Part shown: in pieces, positions 8,848 to 18,050 of the stretch | Numbering within the stretch: position 1 is the stretch's first letter | How the letters are laid out: every line of letters begins with the position of its first letter | Assembly (NCBI GenBank): GCA_944388145.1 | Contig: CALXHQ010000009.1 | Location: 45,182 to 109,181, forward strand | Direction of reading: 5' to 3' | Length of the DNA stretch: 64,000 nt | Origin: an uncultured Gemmiger sp. | GTDB taxonomy: Bacteria > Bacillota > Clostridia > Oscillospirales > Ruminococcaceae | Notes under the pieces: generated by a model | The model's database searches: none | Told to the model about the DNA's origin: nothing | The model's input: the letters and a program-made list of their open reading frames with translations, nothing else | Position numbers and translations under genes: made by a program

Positions 8848-10338
8848 TTACAGATTATACAGTTCCGTATATTTTTTAGTAAGATACGATACGTAATATT
8901 TCGGATCAAAGGGGCCGCCGCACAGGCTTTCCACCAGCCAGGCGGTGGGCTTCAGGTTGCCGTAGTGCCACAGCCGCTCGGTCAGAGCGTCCCGCAGGGG
9001 GGCCAGGTCGCCGGCGGCGTACATGGCGTCAAAGTCGATGGTCTTTGCCAGATCCGCCATGGCCTGGGCGGCATAGGCGCTGCCCAGCGCATAGCTGGGG
9101 AAGTAGCCGAAGTTGCCCCAGGCCCAGTGGATGTCTTGCAGCACGCCGTGGGCGTCATCGGGCACATCCAGACCCAGATACTCCTTGTATTTGGCGTTCC
9201 AGGCAGCGGGCAGGTCGGCCACCGTCAGTTCCCCGTGAAGCAGTGCCTTCTCCAGCTCATAGCGCACCATAATGTGCAGACAGTAGGTCAGTTCGTCGGC
9301 CTCCGTGCGGATCAGACCGGGCTCGGCACGGTTGGCGGCACAGTAGAACTCCTCCTCGGTCACGCCGGACAGCTGGCTGCCGAACAGCGTGTGCACCGTC
9401 GGCCACAGCAGGCGGATACAGCCGCGGCTGCGGCCCACCATGTTTTCAAACAGGCGGCTCTGGCTCTCGTGCAGGCCCATGCTTGCGCCGCCCGCCAGCA
9501 CCGTGTAATCCAGCTCAGGGTCCACGTGCAGCTCGTAGAGGGCGTGGCCGCCCTCGTGGGCCACCGAGTACAGGTTGGACAGCACATCGTTTGCCATATA
9601 GTGGGTGGTGATGCGCACGTCGTGGGTGTTGAACCCATCGGTGAAGGGGTGCTCGCTCTCGGCCAGGGTGCAGCGGTCGGGGTCGATGCCCCACAGCTTC
9701 ATCACCTTCTGGGAGAGGGTGCGCTGGGCCTCAATGGGCCAGTCCTGGTTGAGAAAATCGGTGCGGATGGCACTGCCGCGGGTCTTGACAGCCTCCAGCA
9801 GCGGCACGATGGCGGCGCGCACAGTGTTGAAAAAGGCGTCGCACTTTTCAATGGTCAGGCCGGGCTCGTACTGATCCAGCAGCGTCTCGTAGGGGTCCTT
9901 GCCCGGGGCGATCTGCTCCGCCTGACGGCGGCGGCCGGCCACCATCTTTTCCAGGTACGGTGCAAAGACGGAAAAGTCGCTGGCTTTTTTGGCTTTGGCC
10001 CAGACAGCAACCGCCTCCTGGGTCAGGCGCTCAAAGGCGGCGTACTCGTCGGCGGGGATGGGGCGGATGCGGGACAGCATCCGGCGCAGTTCCCGCACTT
10101 CGGCATGGATCTGCTCAGAATCGGCGGCGGCATCGGCCTCATCCAGCAGCTTGTCCACCGACGGCGCGGTGAGCAGCTCAAACTGGGCACGGCTGAGCAC
10201 CTCCACCGCCTCGGCCCGGCCGGCGGCGCTATCGGCGGGGGCGCCGGTCTCCGCGTCATAGGTAATCAGGCTTTGGGCGTAGGTATAGGCATAGTTTTTG
10301 TGTTCCAGCGCACGCAGCGCGGCAATGGCATCTTTCAT
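8848..10338 (-). CDS. M32 family metallocarboxypeptidase
   Basis: A 496-aa cytosolic zinc carboxypeptidase (Taq/Pfu carboxypeptidase family), of normal family length. The zinc-binding HExxH is seen as AHEGGHALYE in the middle of the protein, followed by the family-specific GLHESQSRLFEN (the third ligand region) and downstream IRTEADELTY. Such enzymes remove C-terminal residues from peptides with broad specificity and help recycle peptides. The ATG at 10338 follows a GGGAAGC-type site. It is transcribed alone, with a terminator downstream. Confidence 0.92.
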   Translation of the reverse strand: MKDAIAALRALEHKNYAYTYAQSLITYDAETGAPADSAAGRAEAVEVLSRAQFELLTAPSVDKLLDEADAAADSEQIHAEVRELRRMLSRIRPIPADEYAAFERLTQEAVAVWAKAKKASDFSVFAPYLEKMVAGRRRQAEQIAPGKDPYETLLDQYEPGLTIEKCDAFFNTVRAAIVPLLEAVKTRGSAIRTDFLNQDWPIEAQRTLSQKVMKLWGIDPDRCTLAESEHPFTDGFNTHDVRITTHYMANDVLSNLYSVAHEGGHALYELHVDPELDYTVLAGGASMGLHESQSRLFENMVGRSRGCIRLLWPTVHTLFGSQLSGVTEEEFYCAANRAEPGLIRTEADELTYCLHIMVRYELEKALLHGELTVADLPAAWNAKYKEYLGLDVPDDAHGVLQDIHWAWGNFGYFPSYALGSAYAAQAMADLAKTIDFDAMYAAGDLAPLRDALTERLWHYGNLKPTAWLVESLCGGPFDPKYYVSYLTKKYTELYNL

Positions 10339-10427
10339 AATTGCTTCCCTCTATGATCCATAATGTTTGCGGACAGGGTTATTATAGCAGACTGCTCCAA
10401 AAAAGTGAAATGCGCGGGACGGGGGTG

Positions 10428-10510
10428 TTCCTCTTTCGTCATCGAAAGAGGAATCCCCCACACCCCCGAATGAAAAAAGCAACACCCGCAACCCAGCCAG
10501 GCAGGGAAAA
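10428..10510. repeat. Dispersed palindromic element, copy A
   Basis: Core CCTCTTTC-GTCATC-GAAAGAGG (10430-10451) is followed by an arm running through CCCCCGAATGAAAAAAGC to GCCAGGCAGGGAAAA. Read on the minus strand it aligns closely with the left arm of the copy at 17788-17930. It lies in the 350-bp gap between the M32 gene and the gene at 10690, which otherwise holds nothing recognisable. Confidence 0.65.
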
Positions 10511-10689
10511 CCCGGCCCGCCCGCTCCTCGGTGCAGAGCCAACAATCACCTTGGCAATGGAAACTTATTCCATATCTGGAAGTCAATTGCAACATCTCTG
10601 CTGCAATTGGGTGGGATACTACCGGTATGGGCGCGGCACCCGGCCGCCCCCGCCCGCTGAACTGCCATACCGCCAGGAGGTCCTGCCCC

Positions 10690-12801
10690 ATGCCCACATC
10701 CGCTGTTACTGCCCCGCCCCGCCCGTCTTTTCCCCACGGTGGGCCGTCTTGTCTGGCCCGGGCGGTGGCCGGGGGTTGCCTGGCCGGATACGTTGCCCTG
10801 CTGGCGCTGTGCGGGGCGGATCTGTTGGGTGCAGTGCGGTTCTTTGCGGCGGCGGGGCTTTACCTGGTTTTGCCCGGCTGGCTGCTGGCCCGGCGCGCCG
10901 GGCCCCGGGGGTGTCCGCTGCGGCTGCTGCTGGCGCCGGTGTACGGCTGTGGGCTTCTGGCGGCGGTGTTCTGCGTATCGGTGCGGCTGGGGGCGGGGTG
11001 GCTGGTCCATCTAATGCCGCCCGCCGTTGCCGCCGCTCTGCTTGTGTGGGAGTGCCGCGACCGCAGGGCGGCGGGCCTGCCGCTGCGGCCGCGGCGCCGG
11101 CTGCGTCCGGGCGGCGCAGGGCTGGCGGCATGGGGCGCGCTGTGCCTGCTGTTCGCACTGGGATTTTCCGCCCGCAACGCCCACCCGGCTGCGGCGGGGA
11201 GCATCCGGCTCAACCGGGACCTTTTGTGGAATGCAGGCAACGCCGAGGCCCTGCTGGATGCCTTTCCGCCCCAGGACATCCGCTTTTCGGGGGTGCGGCT
11301 GTCCTACCATTACCTCACCGAGCTGCTGGCCGCCGCGCTGGCCAAGGTCAGCTTCACCGGCTGTTATGATGTGCTGGCCTTCTACGCCGGGCCGCTGTTC
11401 CTGCTGGGCGAACTGACGGCGCTGACGGCGGCAGGGCGGATCTTCTACGCCGGCAGCAGGGGCAGCCGCCGGCGGGCGCGGGCGCTGCCGGCGGTACTGT
11501 TCTGTTTCCAGTGCGCCAGCCTGTGGACGGCCTGGCCGGCGGGTAACGGGGTGTTTGGCAACACGCTGCTGCAGCACCTTGTGACCAACATCAACGCCCA
11601 GGCCACGGCGGTGGTGTTTTTCGCGGCCTTTGTGGGGCTGTTTGCGGCCATCGCCCGCCGGAAGTTCCGGGTGGGGGCGCGGTGGTGGGCGGCCTGGTTT
11701 TTGAACTTCGGGCTGTTCACGCTGGCCAAAGGTCCCCAGGCGGCGCTGGCGCTGTGTGCACTGGCGGTGGCCATGGTGTTTGTGCTGCTGTTCCAAAGGC
11801 CCTGCGCCGGCCGGGCATTGCTCTGCCTGGGCGGCACAGCGGCGATGTTTTTGGCACTGTACCGGCTGCTGTATGCGGCGGGGGCCAACACCAGCATGCA
11901 GTTTTCCATCTTTGCCATGGAGCGCACGCTGGCCTACCAGTGGCTTTCCCCGCTGACCGACTGGCTGTGCGCCCACCTGCCGGTCTCGGGCTATGTATGG
12001 CTGGCGGGCATCGGGGTAGCGGACACCTTTTTAATGCTGCCCTTCCAGTTTGTGCTGTGGCTGCGGGGGGTGCCGGGCGCGCTGCGGCGGCTGCCCCGGC
12101 TGGACCCCGCCCACACGCTGCTGCACGCCGGCGCGGTGGGGGGATTTCTCGCCTATCACCTGTTCTGGCACGAGAGTTCCAGCCAGGTTTACTTTGCCTT
12201 TTTCGGCATGCTCTGCATGACGGTGCTGGCGGTGGAACAGTTGCCCCGGCTGCGCAGGCTTTGCCCCACGGCGGTGGCCGGGTGGCTGTGCGGCGCGGCA
12301 GGGCTGTGCACCGCGGTGTGCATGGTGCTGGCGCTGTGCCGGGGCGGCGCGGCCCAGCTGACCCGCACGGCGGGGCTGCGCCCGGCGGAGGCCACTGCCG
12401 ACGCGGCCACAGCCGGGGACGAGGCCGCCGCCCGCTGGCTGCGGGCCAACGCCCCCGCCGGCACGGTGTTTGCCACCAACCGTACCTCCAGCGCGCCGCC
12501 GCCCGCCGGGGAGGACGGCATCTCCAACCTGTATACCGCCTTTTCAGGGGTGCAGTGCTATATGGAGGGCTGGACCTACGCCGTCAGCAACATGGGTGTA
12601 CCGCCGGCGGAAGTGGAACGCCGCCGCGCCCTGGTGGCACAGCTGTTCGACCCGGATGCCACCGCCGCCGCAGTCACCGCGCTGTGCCGGCAGGAGGGCA
12701 TCACCTGCCTGGTGGACTGCGGCCGCTGGCCGGGCCGGGTGACGCCGCAACTGGTCCCGGCCTACACGGCGGATGGGGTGGCCATCTATTTCCTCCCTTA
12801 G
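10690..12801 (+). CDS. Large multi-pass membrane protein, putative GT-C-type glycosyltransferase
   Basis: A 703-aa protein with about a dozen hydrophobic helices between residues 20 and 560 and a soluble C-terminal portion of about 110 residues. The ATG at 10690 is preceded by AGGAGG. A segment between early helices, RDLLWNAGNAEALLDAFPPQD followed by SYHYLTELLAAAL, has the acidic/aromatic loop layout of polyprenyl-phosphate-sugar dependent GT-C transferases and related proteins. That points to cell-surface glycan or glycoprotein assembly, but no confident family name can be given. The C-terminal part (AARWLRANAPAGTVFATNRT) resembles the extracytoplasmic tails of such proteins. It is followed by a strong terminator. 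Confidence 0.65.
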   Translation: MPTSAVTAPPRPSFPHGGPSCLARAVAGGCLAGYVALLALCGADLLGAVRFFAAAGLYLVLPGWLLARRAGPRGCPLRLLLAPVYGCGLLAAVFCVSVRLGAGWLVHLMPPAVAAALLVWECRDRRAAGLPLRPRRRLRPGGAGLAAWGALCLLFALGFSARNAHPAAAGSIRLNRDLLWNAGNAEALLDAFPPQDIRFSGVRLSYHYLTELLAAALAKVSFTGCYDVLAFYAGPLFLLGELTALTAAGRIFYAGSRGSRRRARALPAVLFCFQCASLWTAWPAGNGVFGNTLLQHLVTNINAQATAVVFFAAFVGLFAAIARRKFRVGARWWAAWFLNFGLFTLAKGPQAALALCALAVAMVFVLLFQRPCAGRALLCLGGTAAMFLALYRLLYAAGANTSMQFSIFAMERTLAYQWLSPLTDWLCAHLPVSGYVWLAGIGVADTFLMLPFQFVLWLRGVPGALRRLPRLDPAHTLLHAGAVGGFLAYHLFWHESSSQVYFAFFGMLCMTVLAVEQLPRLRRLCPTAVAGWLCGAAGLCTAVCMVLALCRGGAAQLTRTAGLRPAEATADAATAGDEAAARWLRANAPAGTVFATNRTSSAPPPAGEDGISNLYTAFSGVQCYMEGWTYAVSNMGVPPAEVERRRALVAQLFDPDATAAAVTALCRQEGITCLVDCGRWPGRVTPQLVPAYTADGVAIYFLP

Positions 12802-12900
12802 GGCGGGATCTGGCTTGCCCAAGGTGCGGGGATGCCCCGGCAGAGGGGAACCGTGCCGGGGGCTTCGGATGCATCCCGGAATGTTTGCCCCCACAGCGCA

Positions 12901-12948
12901 AAGCGCCCCGGGCGGGAGGTTCCCCTCCCGCCCGGGGCGCTTGATTTT
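12901..12948. terminator. Strong bidirectional terminator
   Basis: A perfect 19-bp GC stem (12901-12919 with 12924-12942) with TTGATTTTT after it separates the membrane protein from the converging carD gene. Confidence 0.85.
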
Positions 12949-12976
12949 TCAGTGTTTGCCCGCTGCACAGGGGCGC

Positions 12977-13483
12977 TCACCCCTCGCCGCCCAGTTCGCG
13001 GCGGATAAAGGGCACGACCTCCTTGGGCTGGATGTCCAGCACCAGGGCAAACTCAGTATAGAGCATATTCTCGGCCTCCCGCATAGCGTTCTCGTCAAAG
13101 CCGGACAGCCGCTTGCCGATGGCGTGGCGGGCGCTTTTCAGGTTATAGATGGCCTTGACCATCCGCAGCAGTTCCCGGTGGTCGCCGCTTTTCAGCGTCT
13201 CGTTGTAGTACTGCTTGCGGGCATCGGGGTTGGGATCGCAGTGGACATCCTCCTTGGGCAGTTCCCGGATCAGGGCCAGGATCTCCTCCTTTGTCATCAC
13301 CGGGTGCATCCGGGCCAGCAGCAGCGGATTGGATTCCGGCACACAGATGGTCATGCTCTTGTCAAACACCGGCTTGAGCACAAAGCAGTTCTCTGTCCGG
13401 TCCCCATACCGACGCGCCTCGTGCGAGGTGATCTGGCAGGCACCTGTGGTCCCATAACATACCATATCCCCAACCTGAAACAT
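12977..13483 (-). CDS. CarD/CdnL family RNA-polymerase-binding regulator
   Basis: A 168-aa protein. The N-terminal Tudor-like RNAP interaction domain is recognisable: MFQVGDMVCYGTTGACQI, then YGDRTENCFVLKPVFDKSMTICVPESN. The helical DNA-contacting C-terminal domain contains YNLKSARHAIGKRLSGFDENAM, close to the CarD helical signature. CarD proteins bind the RNAP beta subunit and stabilise open complexes, often at rRNA promoters. Length is typical. A GGAGCG-type ribosome site precedes the ATG. An AT-rich upstream region with TTGTTC-16 bp-TATATT on the minus strand (about 13560-13590) is a plausible promoter. Confidence 0.92.
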   Translation of the reverse strand: MFQVGDMVCYGTTGACQITSHEARRYGDRTENCFVLKPVFDKSMTICVPESNPLLLARMHPVMTKEEILALIRELPKEDVHCDPNPDARKQYYNETLKSGDHRELLRMVKAIYNLKSARHAIGKRLSGFDENAMREAENMLYTEFALVLDIQPKEVVPFIRRELGGEG

Positions 13484-13655
13484 CTTACGCTCCTTTTCTG
13501 CTCGCGGCCGTGCCGCCGGGCCGGACCCGTCCCGGCACAGCCCAAAAATAACGCTAATTCACCTAATATATAGTATATCACCTTTGGAACAAATATGTTA
13601 TAGACGATTTGTACAAAAATCGGGTTTGCCTTTCCGGGGGAATTTGCGCGCCGGT

Positions 13656-13684
13656 TTGCAAATTTTGCCGCCCCGCAGTATACT
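13656..13684 (+). promoter_or_regulatory. Sigma-A promoter for 13726-14700
   Basis: TTGCAA (13656-13661), a 17-bp spacer and TATACT (13679-13684). A start near 13691 would give a short leader before ATG 13726. Confidence 0.7.
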
Positions 13685-13725
13685 GGGGGCAGGTACGTTT
13701 GATCTTTTGCAAAAGGAGCCAAGCC

Positions 13726-14082
13726 ATGACGGATACCCTCAGCGCGGCGCAGTTTCTGTCCATGCGTCCGCAGTACAAAAACCAGCAGGCGGAGGGCGAG
13801 ATCCCGGCCGCGGTGGAGCATCTGTTTGCCCAGGGGACGATGATCGACCACTACTTTGTCACCATCAGCCCCGAGCTGGCCGCCGAGATCGCCGCCGTGC
13901 CCTGCTTTGCCCGGGCGGCGGGTCAGATCAACGGCATCGATTTCTGCCAACAGGAGGACGGCCCCTGGCTGGTGCATTTCCGGGAGCCGAAGATGGTGGA
14001 GGACCTGTGCATCGAGATGCCGGACAGCGAGTTCCGCACCATGCTGGCCGCCAACCGGATCGTTTTGCCCGGCGAGGGCTGA
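13726..14082 (+). CDS. Small conserved-looking protein of unknown function
   Basis: A 118-aa acidic soluble protein starting MTDTLSAAQFLSMRPQYKNQ after an AAAGGAG ribosome site. No signal peptide or membrane helix is present. I do not recognise the family. It contains a single pair of cysteines (PCFARA and DFCQQE) and ends IVLPGEG. It begins a probable two-gene unit with the nitroreductase 33 bp downstream, sharing the promoter at 13656, so a role near flavin or redox chemistry is possible but unproven. Confidence 0.65.
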   Translation: MTDTLSAAQFLSMRPQYKNQQAEGEIPAAVEHLFAQGTMIDHYFVTISPELAAEIAAVPCFARAAGQINGIDFCQQEDGPWLVHFREPKMVEDLCIEMPDSEFRTMLAANRIVLPGEG

Positions 14083-14115
14083 GTCCCCCGCCCCACACCC
14101 AAAGGAGGATTTGCC

Positions 14116-14700
14116 ATGACACCCGAGGAGTTCATGCGGTTTTTGGCCGGGCGGCGCAGCTACCGCCGTTTTGCCCAAACGCCGGTGCCGCAGCCGGTGA
14201 TCGACGACCTGCTGGAGGCCGCCCGCACCGCCAGCTGCGGCGCCAACCGCCAGACGCTCAAATACCTGGTGGTGCAGTCGCCGGATATGGTGGAAAAGAC
14301 CCATGCCCACGTGCACTGGGCGGCTTACCTGCCGCCGGAGCAGGGCGCGCCCAAGCCCGGCGAGCGCCCGGTGCTGTACCTGGCGGCCTGCCAGGATACC
14401 GCGCTGCCCGGCGGGTCCGACCTGGACCTGGGGCTGGCGCTGGGCAGCATGACCGCCGCCGCCTGGGCCCACGGGGTGGGCAGCTGCATTTTGGGGGCGA
14501 TCGACCGCCCGGTGCTGGCCGCGCTGTACCACCTGCCGGCGCAGATGACGCTGTGCAACCTGGTGGCCTTCGGCTACCCGGCCTGCCAAAGCCGAGTTGT
14601 GCCGATGCAGGGCGGCGACGTGAAGTATTACCTGGACGAACAGGGGAACACCTGTGTGCCCAAGCGGCCGCTGGCGGAGATCCTGATCGGCCGGGTGTGA
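14116..14700 (+). CDS. Nitroreductase-family flavoprotein
   Basis: A 194-aa FMN-dependent NAD(P)H oxidoreductase. The N-terminus FLAGRRSYRRFAQTPVPQ is the typical FMN phosphate-binding R-S/R-R region. AARTASCGANRQTLKYLVV is the family ASCGANRQ-like segment that lines the flavin. LGSMTAAAWAHGVGSCILG matches the conserved second flavin-contact helix. The ATG at 14116 has AAAGGAGG upstream. The substrate is unknown; relatives reduce quinones, nitro compounds or enones. Likely co-transcribed with the small gene before it. Confidence 0.9.
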   Translation: MTPEEFMRFLAGRRSYRRFAQTPVPQPVIDDLLEAARTASCGANRQTLKYLVVQSPDMVEKTHAHVHWAAYLPPEQGAPKPGERPVLYLAACQDTALPGGSDLDLGLALGSMTAAAWAHGVGSCILGAIDRPVLAALYHLPAQMTLCNLVAFGYPACQSRVVPMQGGDVKYYLDEQGNTCVPKRPLAEILIGRV

Positions 14701-14825
14701 GCGGCGGGCAGGCCGCGGGGCCCGACAACGCCGGACAGGGCGCCCCGGCCGCACCGCCCCATTGCCATTTTCTGCGCGCGGTATGATAGCGGTACCGCGG
14801 CCGGCGCCGAACAGGGGGAGCTTTC

Positions 14826-15731
14826 ATGGAGAACAGGGTGCAGCAGCCGTTGGTGAGCATCATTGTGCCCATCTACAACGCCAAAAAACATATTGCCCGC
14901 TGTGTGGAGAGCATCCGCAGCCAGGATTATCCCAACCTGGAGATTCTGCTGCTGAACGACGGCTCCCGGGATGTGAGCCTGCAGGTCTGCCAGATGTACG
15001 AAAAGGTGGACAGCCGCATCTGCCTGGTGGACAAGGCCAACAGCGGCGTGGCAGCCACCCGCAACCTGGGCCTGAAACTGGCCGGGGGCAAGTACCTGCA
15101 GTTTGTGGACGCCGACGACACCCTGCAGCCCGGTGCCACCCGCCTGATGGTGGAAAAGGCCGAGCAGTACGCCGCCGACCTGGTGATCGCCCACTACAAC
15201 CGGGTGACACCGCCGCCCCAGCGCCCGGCACTGCCCCGCGTGGTGCGGGACACCCCCCTGGGCGAGAAGGTGGACGAGACCATCGACCGTCTGCTGCCCG
15301 ACGAAACCCGGATCAAGACCTTCGGCTTTCTGCCCGAGGGCTTTTTGACCAAGGAGCAGTTTGCCCGCCGGCTGATCCAGGAGCCGGCCTCCTTCTATTA
15401 CGGCGTGATGTGGAACAAGCTCTACCGGGCCGACATTGTGCGCCGGCACCCGGATGTGAAGTGCAGCGAACAGCTGAACTGGAGCGAGGACCTCTACTTC
15501 AACCTGAGCTTCGTCCGCTATGCCCAGCGGTTCTACGCCCTGGCCACCCCGGTGTACAACTACCTGCAAAACCCGGACAGCATCTGCCACACCGGCTTGA
15601 ACCCGGTGAATGTGGTGACCACCCGCACCACCCTTCTCAAATATTACAAAGAGTTATATGAGTCGCTGGGTTTATACGAACAGTATAAGCACCAGATCCA
15701 CAAATACCTGTTTGCCCAGGCGGAGAGCTGA
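14826..15731 (+). CDS. Glycosyltransferase family 2
   Basis: A 301-aa GT-A fold transferase. VSIIVPIYNAKKHIARCVES is the nucleotide-sugar binding start, LLNDGSRD the first acidic motif, and FVDADD the DXD metal-binding motif near residue 96. The C-terminal third is helical and contains a tryptophan/tyrosine-rich acceptor region. The protein is probably cytoplasmic and adds a sugar to a cell-envelope glycan, with acceptor unknown. The ATG at 14826 follows AGGGGGAGC. It is monocistronic, with a terminator immediately downstream. Confidence 0.92.
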   Translation: MENRVQQPLVSIIVPIYNAKKHIARCVESIRSQDYPNLEILLLNDGSRDVSLQVCQMYEKVDSRICLVDKANSGVAATRNLGLKLAGGKYLQFVDADDTLQPGATRLMVEKAEQYAADLVIAHYNRVTPPPQRPALPRVVRDTPLGEKVDETIDRLLPDETRIKTFGFLPEGFLTKEQFARRLIQEPASFYYGVMWNKLYRADIVRRHPDVKCSEQLNWSEDLYFNLSFVRYAQRFYALATPVYNYLQNPDSICHTGLNPVNVVTTRTTLLKYYKELYESLGLYEQYKHQIHKYLFAQAES

Positions 15732-15745
15732 CCCGCCCCACGCGC

Positions 15746-15795
15746 AAAAACCCCGCCGTTCGGCCATGGAACACTGGCCGGGCGGTGGGGTTTTG
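15746..15795. terminator. Bidirectional terminator
   Basis: AAAACCCCGCC and a complementary arm ending GGTGGGGTTTT form a long near-perfect hairpin between the converging GT2 and aminopeptidase genes. Confidence 0.85.
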
Positions 15796-15817
15796 CGTTG
15801 GATGGAAAAATTAGGGG

Positions 15818-17611
15818 TTACCGGGCGATGGGGGCGGTCTTTTGGGCCAGCCAGGCGCGCTCAGCCTCGGTCAGGCGGGGGGCCAGGGTGTCGTAGACCG
15901 TCTTGTGGTACTGGTTGATCCATTCGATCTCGGCGCCGCTCAGCTCATCCACCAGCACCGGGGTCAGGTCGATGGGCACATAGGTCATCGGCTCAAAGCC
16001 CAGCCAGTGGCCGTACTGGTTTTCGCCCCGGTCCACGCAGACCAGCTCGTTCTCAATGCGGATGCCCACCTCGTCGGTCTCGTAGACGCCGGGCTCGTCG
16101 GTGATGGTCATGCCGGGCACAAAGACGATGTCGTTGCGGGGGCGCAGGCTCTGGGGGCCCTCATGCACGTTGCCCATAAAGCCGACGCCGTGGCCGGTGC
16201 CGCAGCGGTAGTTGATCCGGTGCTGCCACAGCGGGCCGCGGGCAAAGCTGTCCAGCGCAAAGCCGGTGCAGTAGTCCAGCCATTGGGCGCGGGCAATGCC
16301 AATGTGGCCCTGCAGCGTCCAGGTATAGTATTTGCGCTCGTTGTCGGTCAGGGGGCCCAGGGCGTAGGTGCGGGTGATGTCGGTGGTGCCGCAGTCATAC
16401 TGGCCGCCGCAGTCCACCAGCAAAAAGCCGTGGGGCTCAATGGCGCTGTCGGCGCCGGGGTGGGCGGTGTAATGCATCATGGCGGCGTTGGGACCGTAGG
16501 CCGCGATGGTGAAGAAGCTCTCCTCGTCAAAGCCGGGCTGCTCGGCGCGGCGGCGGTGGAGCATGGTGTCGATGTCTGCCTCCCGAAGGGGTTTGCCCTC
16601 GGCCAGGGCCTGCTCCAGATCCATCTGGAAGCGTACCATGGCCACGCCGTCCCGGATGTGGCACTCCTTCAGATTGGCCAGCTCGGTGGCGTTCTTGACG
16701 CCCTTCAGCGCGGTGACGGGGTCGGCGCCGTCCTTGACGGTCAGGTGGGGGTTTGCCTGCAGCGCGGCGTAGAGGGCGTAGTTGGTGGTATCCTGCTCCA
16801 CCAGCACCGTCTCGTCGCTGTCCAGCGCGGCGACAAAGGGCAAAAGTTCCTCATACCCGCGCAGCTCCACACCGTTTGCCGCCAGCACGTCGGCGCTGTC
16901 GGGGTCCAGGCGGCCCGCAGCCAAAAAGAGGACGCACCGGTCCATCGTCACAAAGGCGTAGGAGATGGCCAGCGGGGTGCAGGGGATGTCGTGGGCGCGC
17001 AGATCCAGCAGCCAGGCCACACAGTCCAGCTGGGTCACCGCCAGGGCGGTGGCGCCGGCTTGGCGCAGCTTTTCGCGCACGGCGGTCAACTTTTCCGCCG
17101 GGCTGGAGCCGGTCTGTTCCTGGCTGAGCAGGAAGCAGGGGGTGTCGGGCAGGGCGGGGCGCACATCAGCCCACAGGGGACTGACCACGTCCTGGCTGAC
17201 CAGCTTGGCGCCCACTTCAGCCAGGGCCTTGCCGTAGCGGGCAAACAGGCTGGCGGGCATGCAGCTGCCGTCGGTAAGCATGGTCTGACCGGCGGCCAGG
17301 TGGGATTTGAGGTACTCCTCCACGGTGGGGACGCCTGCGGCGCCGGCGTGCATCGACTGGATCTCGGTGCCGGCCAGCTGGCGGTCGGCCTGGATGTAGA
17401 AGCGGCCGTCCGACCAGAGGGCACTGCCTGCGGAGGTGACGATCAGGGTGGAATTTTCGCCGGTAAAGCCGGAGAACCAGTTCAGGCTGGTGTAGTGGGC
17501 GGGCAGATACTCGCTGGAATGGGGGTCACTGGTGACCAGCATCACGCCCTCGGCGCCGGCGGCCCGAGCGGCGGCGCGCAGGGCGGCAATCTTTTCATTG
17601 GTGGTGTTCAT
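15818..17611 (-). CDS. Aminopeptidase P family (M24) Xaa-Pro peptidase
   Basis: A 597-aa three-domain aminopeptidase P. Two creatinase-like N-terminal domains begin MNTTNEKIAALRAAARAAG and continue with WFSGFTGENSTLIVT and WSDGRFYIQAD. The C-terminal pita-bread domain shows the five metal ligands: the two Asp in DCGGQYDCGTTDITRT, the His in TGHGVG, the Glu in TDEPGVY and the Glu in RIENELV. It cleaves N-terminal residues before proline in the cytoplasm. Length matches the long (about 600-aa) class. The ATG at 17611 follows GAAGGAG at a slightly long spacing; an in-frame start upstream is possible but lacks a better site. Confidence 0.93.
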   Translation of the reverse strand: MNTTNEKIAALRAAARAAGAEGVMLVTSDPHSSEYLPAHYTSLNWFSGFTGENSTLIVTSAGSALWSDGRFYIQADRQLAGTEIQSMHAGAAGVPTVEEYLKSHLAAGQTMLTDGSCMPASLFARYGKALAEVGAKLVSQDVVSPLWADVRPALPDTPCFLLSQEQTGSSPAEKLTAVREKLRQAGATALAVTQLDCVAWLLDLRAHDIPCTPLAISYAFVTMDRCVLFLAAGRLDPDSADVLAANGVELRGYEELLPFVAALDSDETVLVEQDTTNYALYAALQANPHLTVKDGADPVTALKGVKNATELANLKECHIRDGVAMVRFQMDLEQALAEGKPLREADIDTMLHRRRAEQPGFDEESFFTIAAYGPNAAMMHYTAHPGADSAIEPHGFLLVDCGGQYDCGTTDITRTYALGPLTDNERKYYTWTLQGHIGIARAQWLDYCTGFALDSFARGPLWQHRINYRCGTGHGVGFMGNVHEGPQSLRPRNDIVFVPGMTITDEPGVYETDEVGIRIENELVCVDRGENQYGHWLGFEPMTYVPIDLTPVLVDELSGAEIEWINQYHKTVYDTLAPRLTEAERAWLAQKTAPIAR

Positions 17612-17787
17612 AGATGGGTGCGCTCCTTCATGCAAGGATTTTAGGGGGGATCGGGAAATCCCCGGCATGGGCTTATCCCACTGCCCTTTATTTCGGATCG
17701 GTCCGATACACCCCGGGGGATATTTCTCCAGTAGCATTGTACCACGTTTGCGCAAAAGTGCAATGGCACGGCGGAGGGGGCGGCTTG

Positions 17788-17930
17788 TTCTCTGCCTGGT
17801 TGGGTTGCGGATGTTACTTTTTCCCATTCGGCAGTGGCGGGCATTTCTCTTTCGGTGACGAAAGCGGCCTCCCCCCCCCGCCGCCGAACGGCAAAATAGA
17901 GGCCACCTACCCCGCCAAGCTGAGAAAAAG
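17788..17930. repeat. Dispersed palindromic element, copy B (both arms)
   Basis: The fullest copy: left arm from TTCTCTGCCTGGTTGGGTTG, core TCTCTTTC-GGTGAC-GAAAG, right arm ending GCTGAGAAAAAG. The two arms are imperfect reverse complements, so the whole 143 bp could fold into one hairpin. It sits in the 440-bp gap between the aminopeptidase and the C39-like gene; nothing else is recognisable there. Confidence 0.7.
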
Positions 17931-18050
17931 CCGCAGCCGGCAGCCTGCCCCGCAAAAAGGTGGCGCCTGCCAGCGGGCAGGCGCCACCAAGAAAGGGCTG
18001 CAATTGTTCTGTTCGCCCGGCTTTGCCGGGTTGCATAATCCTGGCACAGG

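Noticed and set aside
15842-17644. A 600-codon plus-strand frame opposite aminopeptidase P
   Set aside because: The opposite strand carries all M24 metal ligands; this frame has only Gly/Val/His-rich filler.
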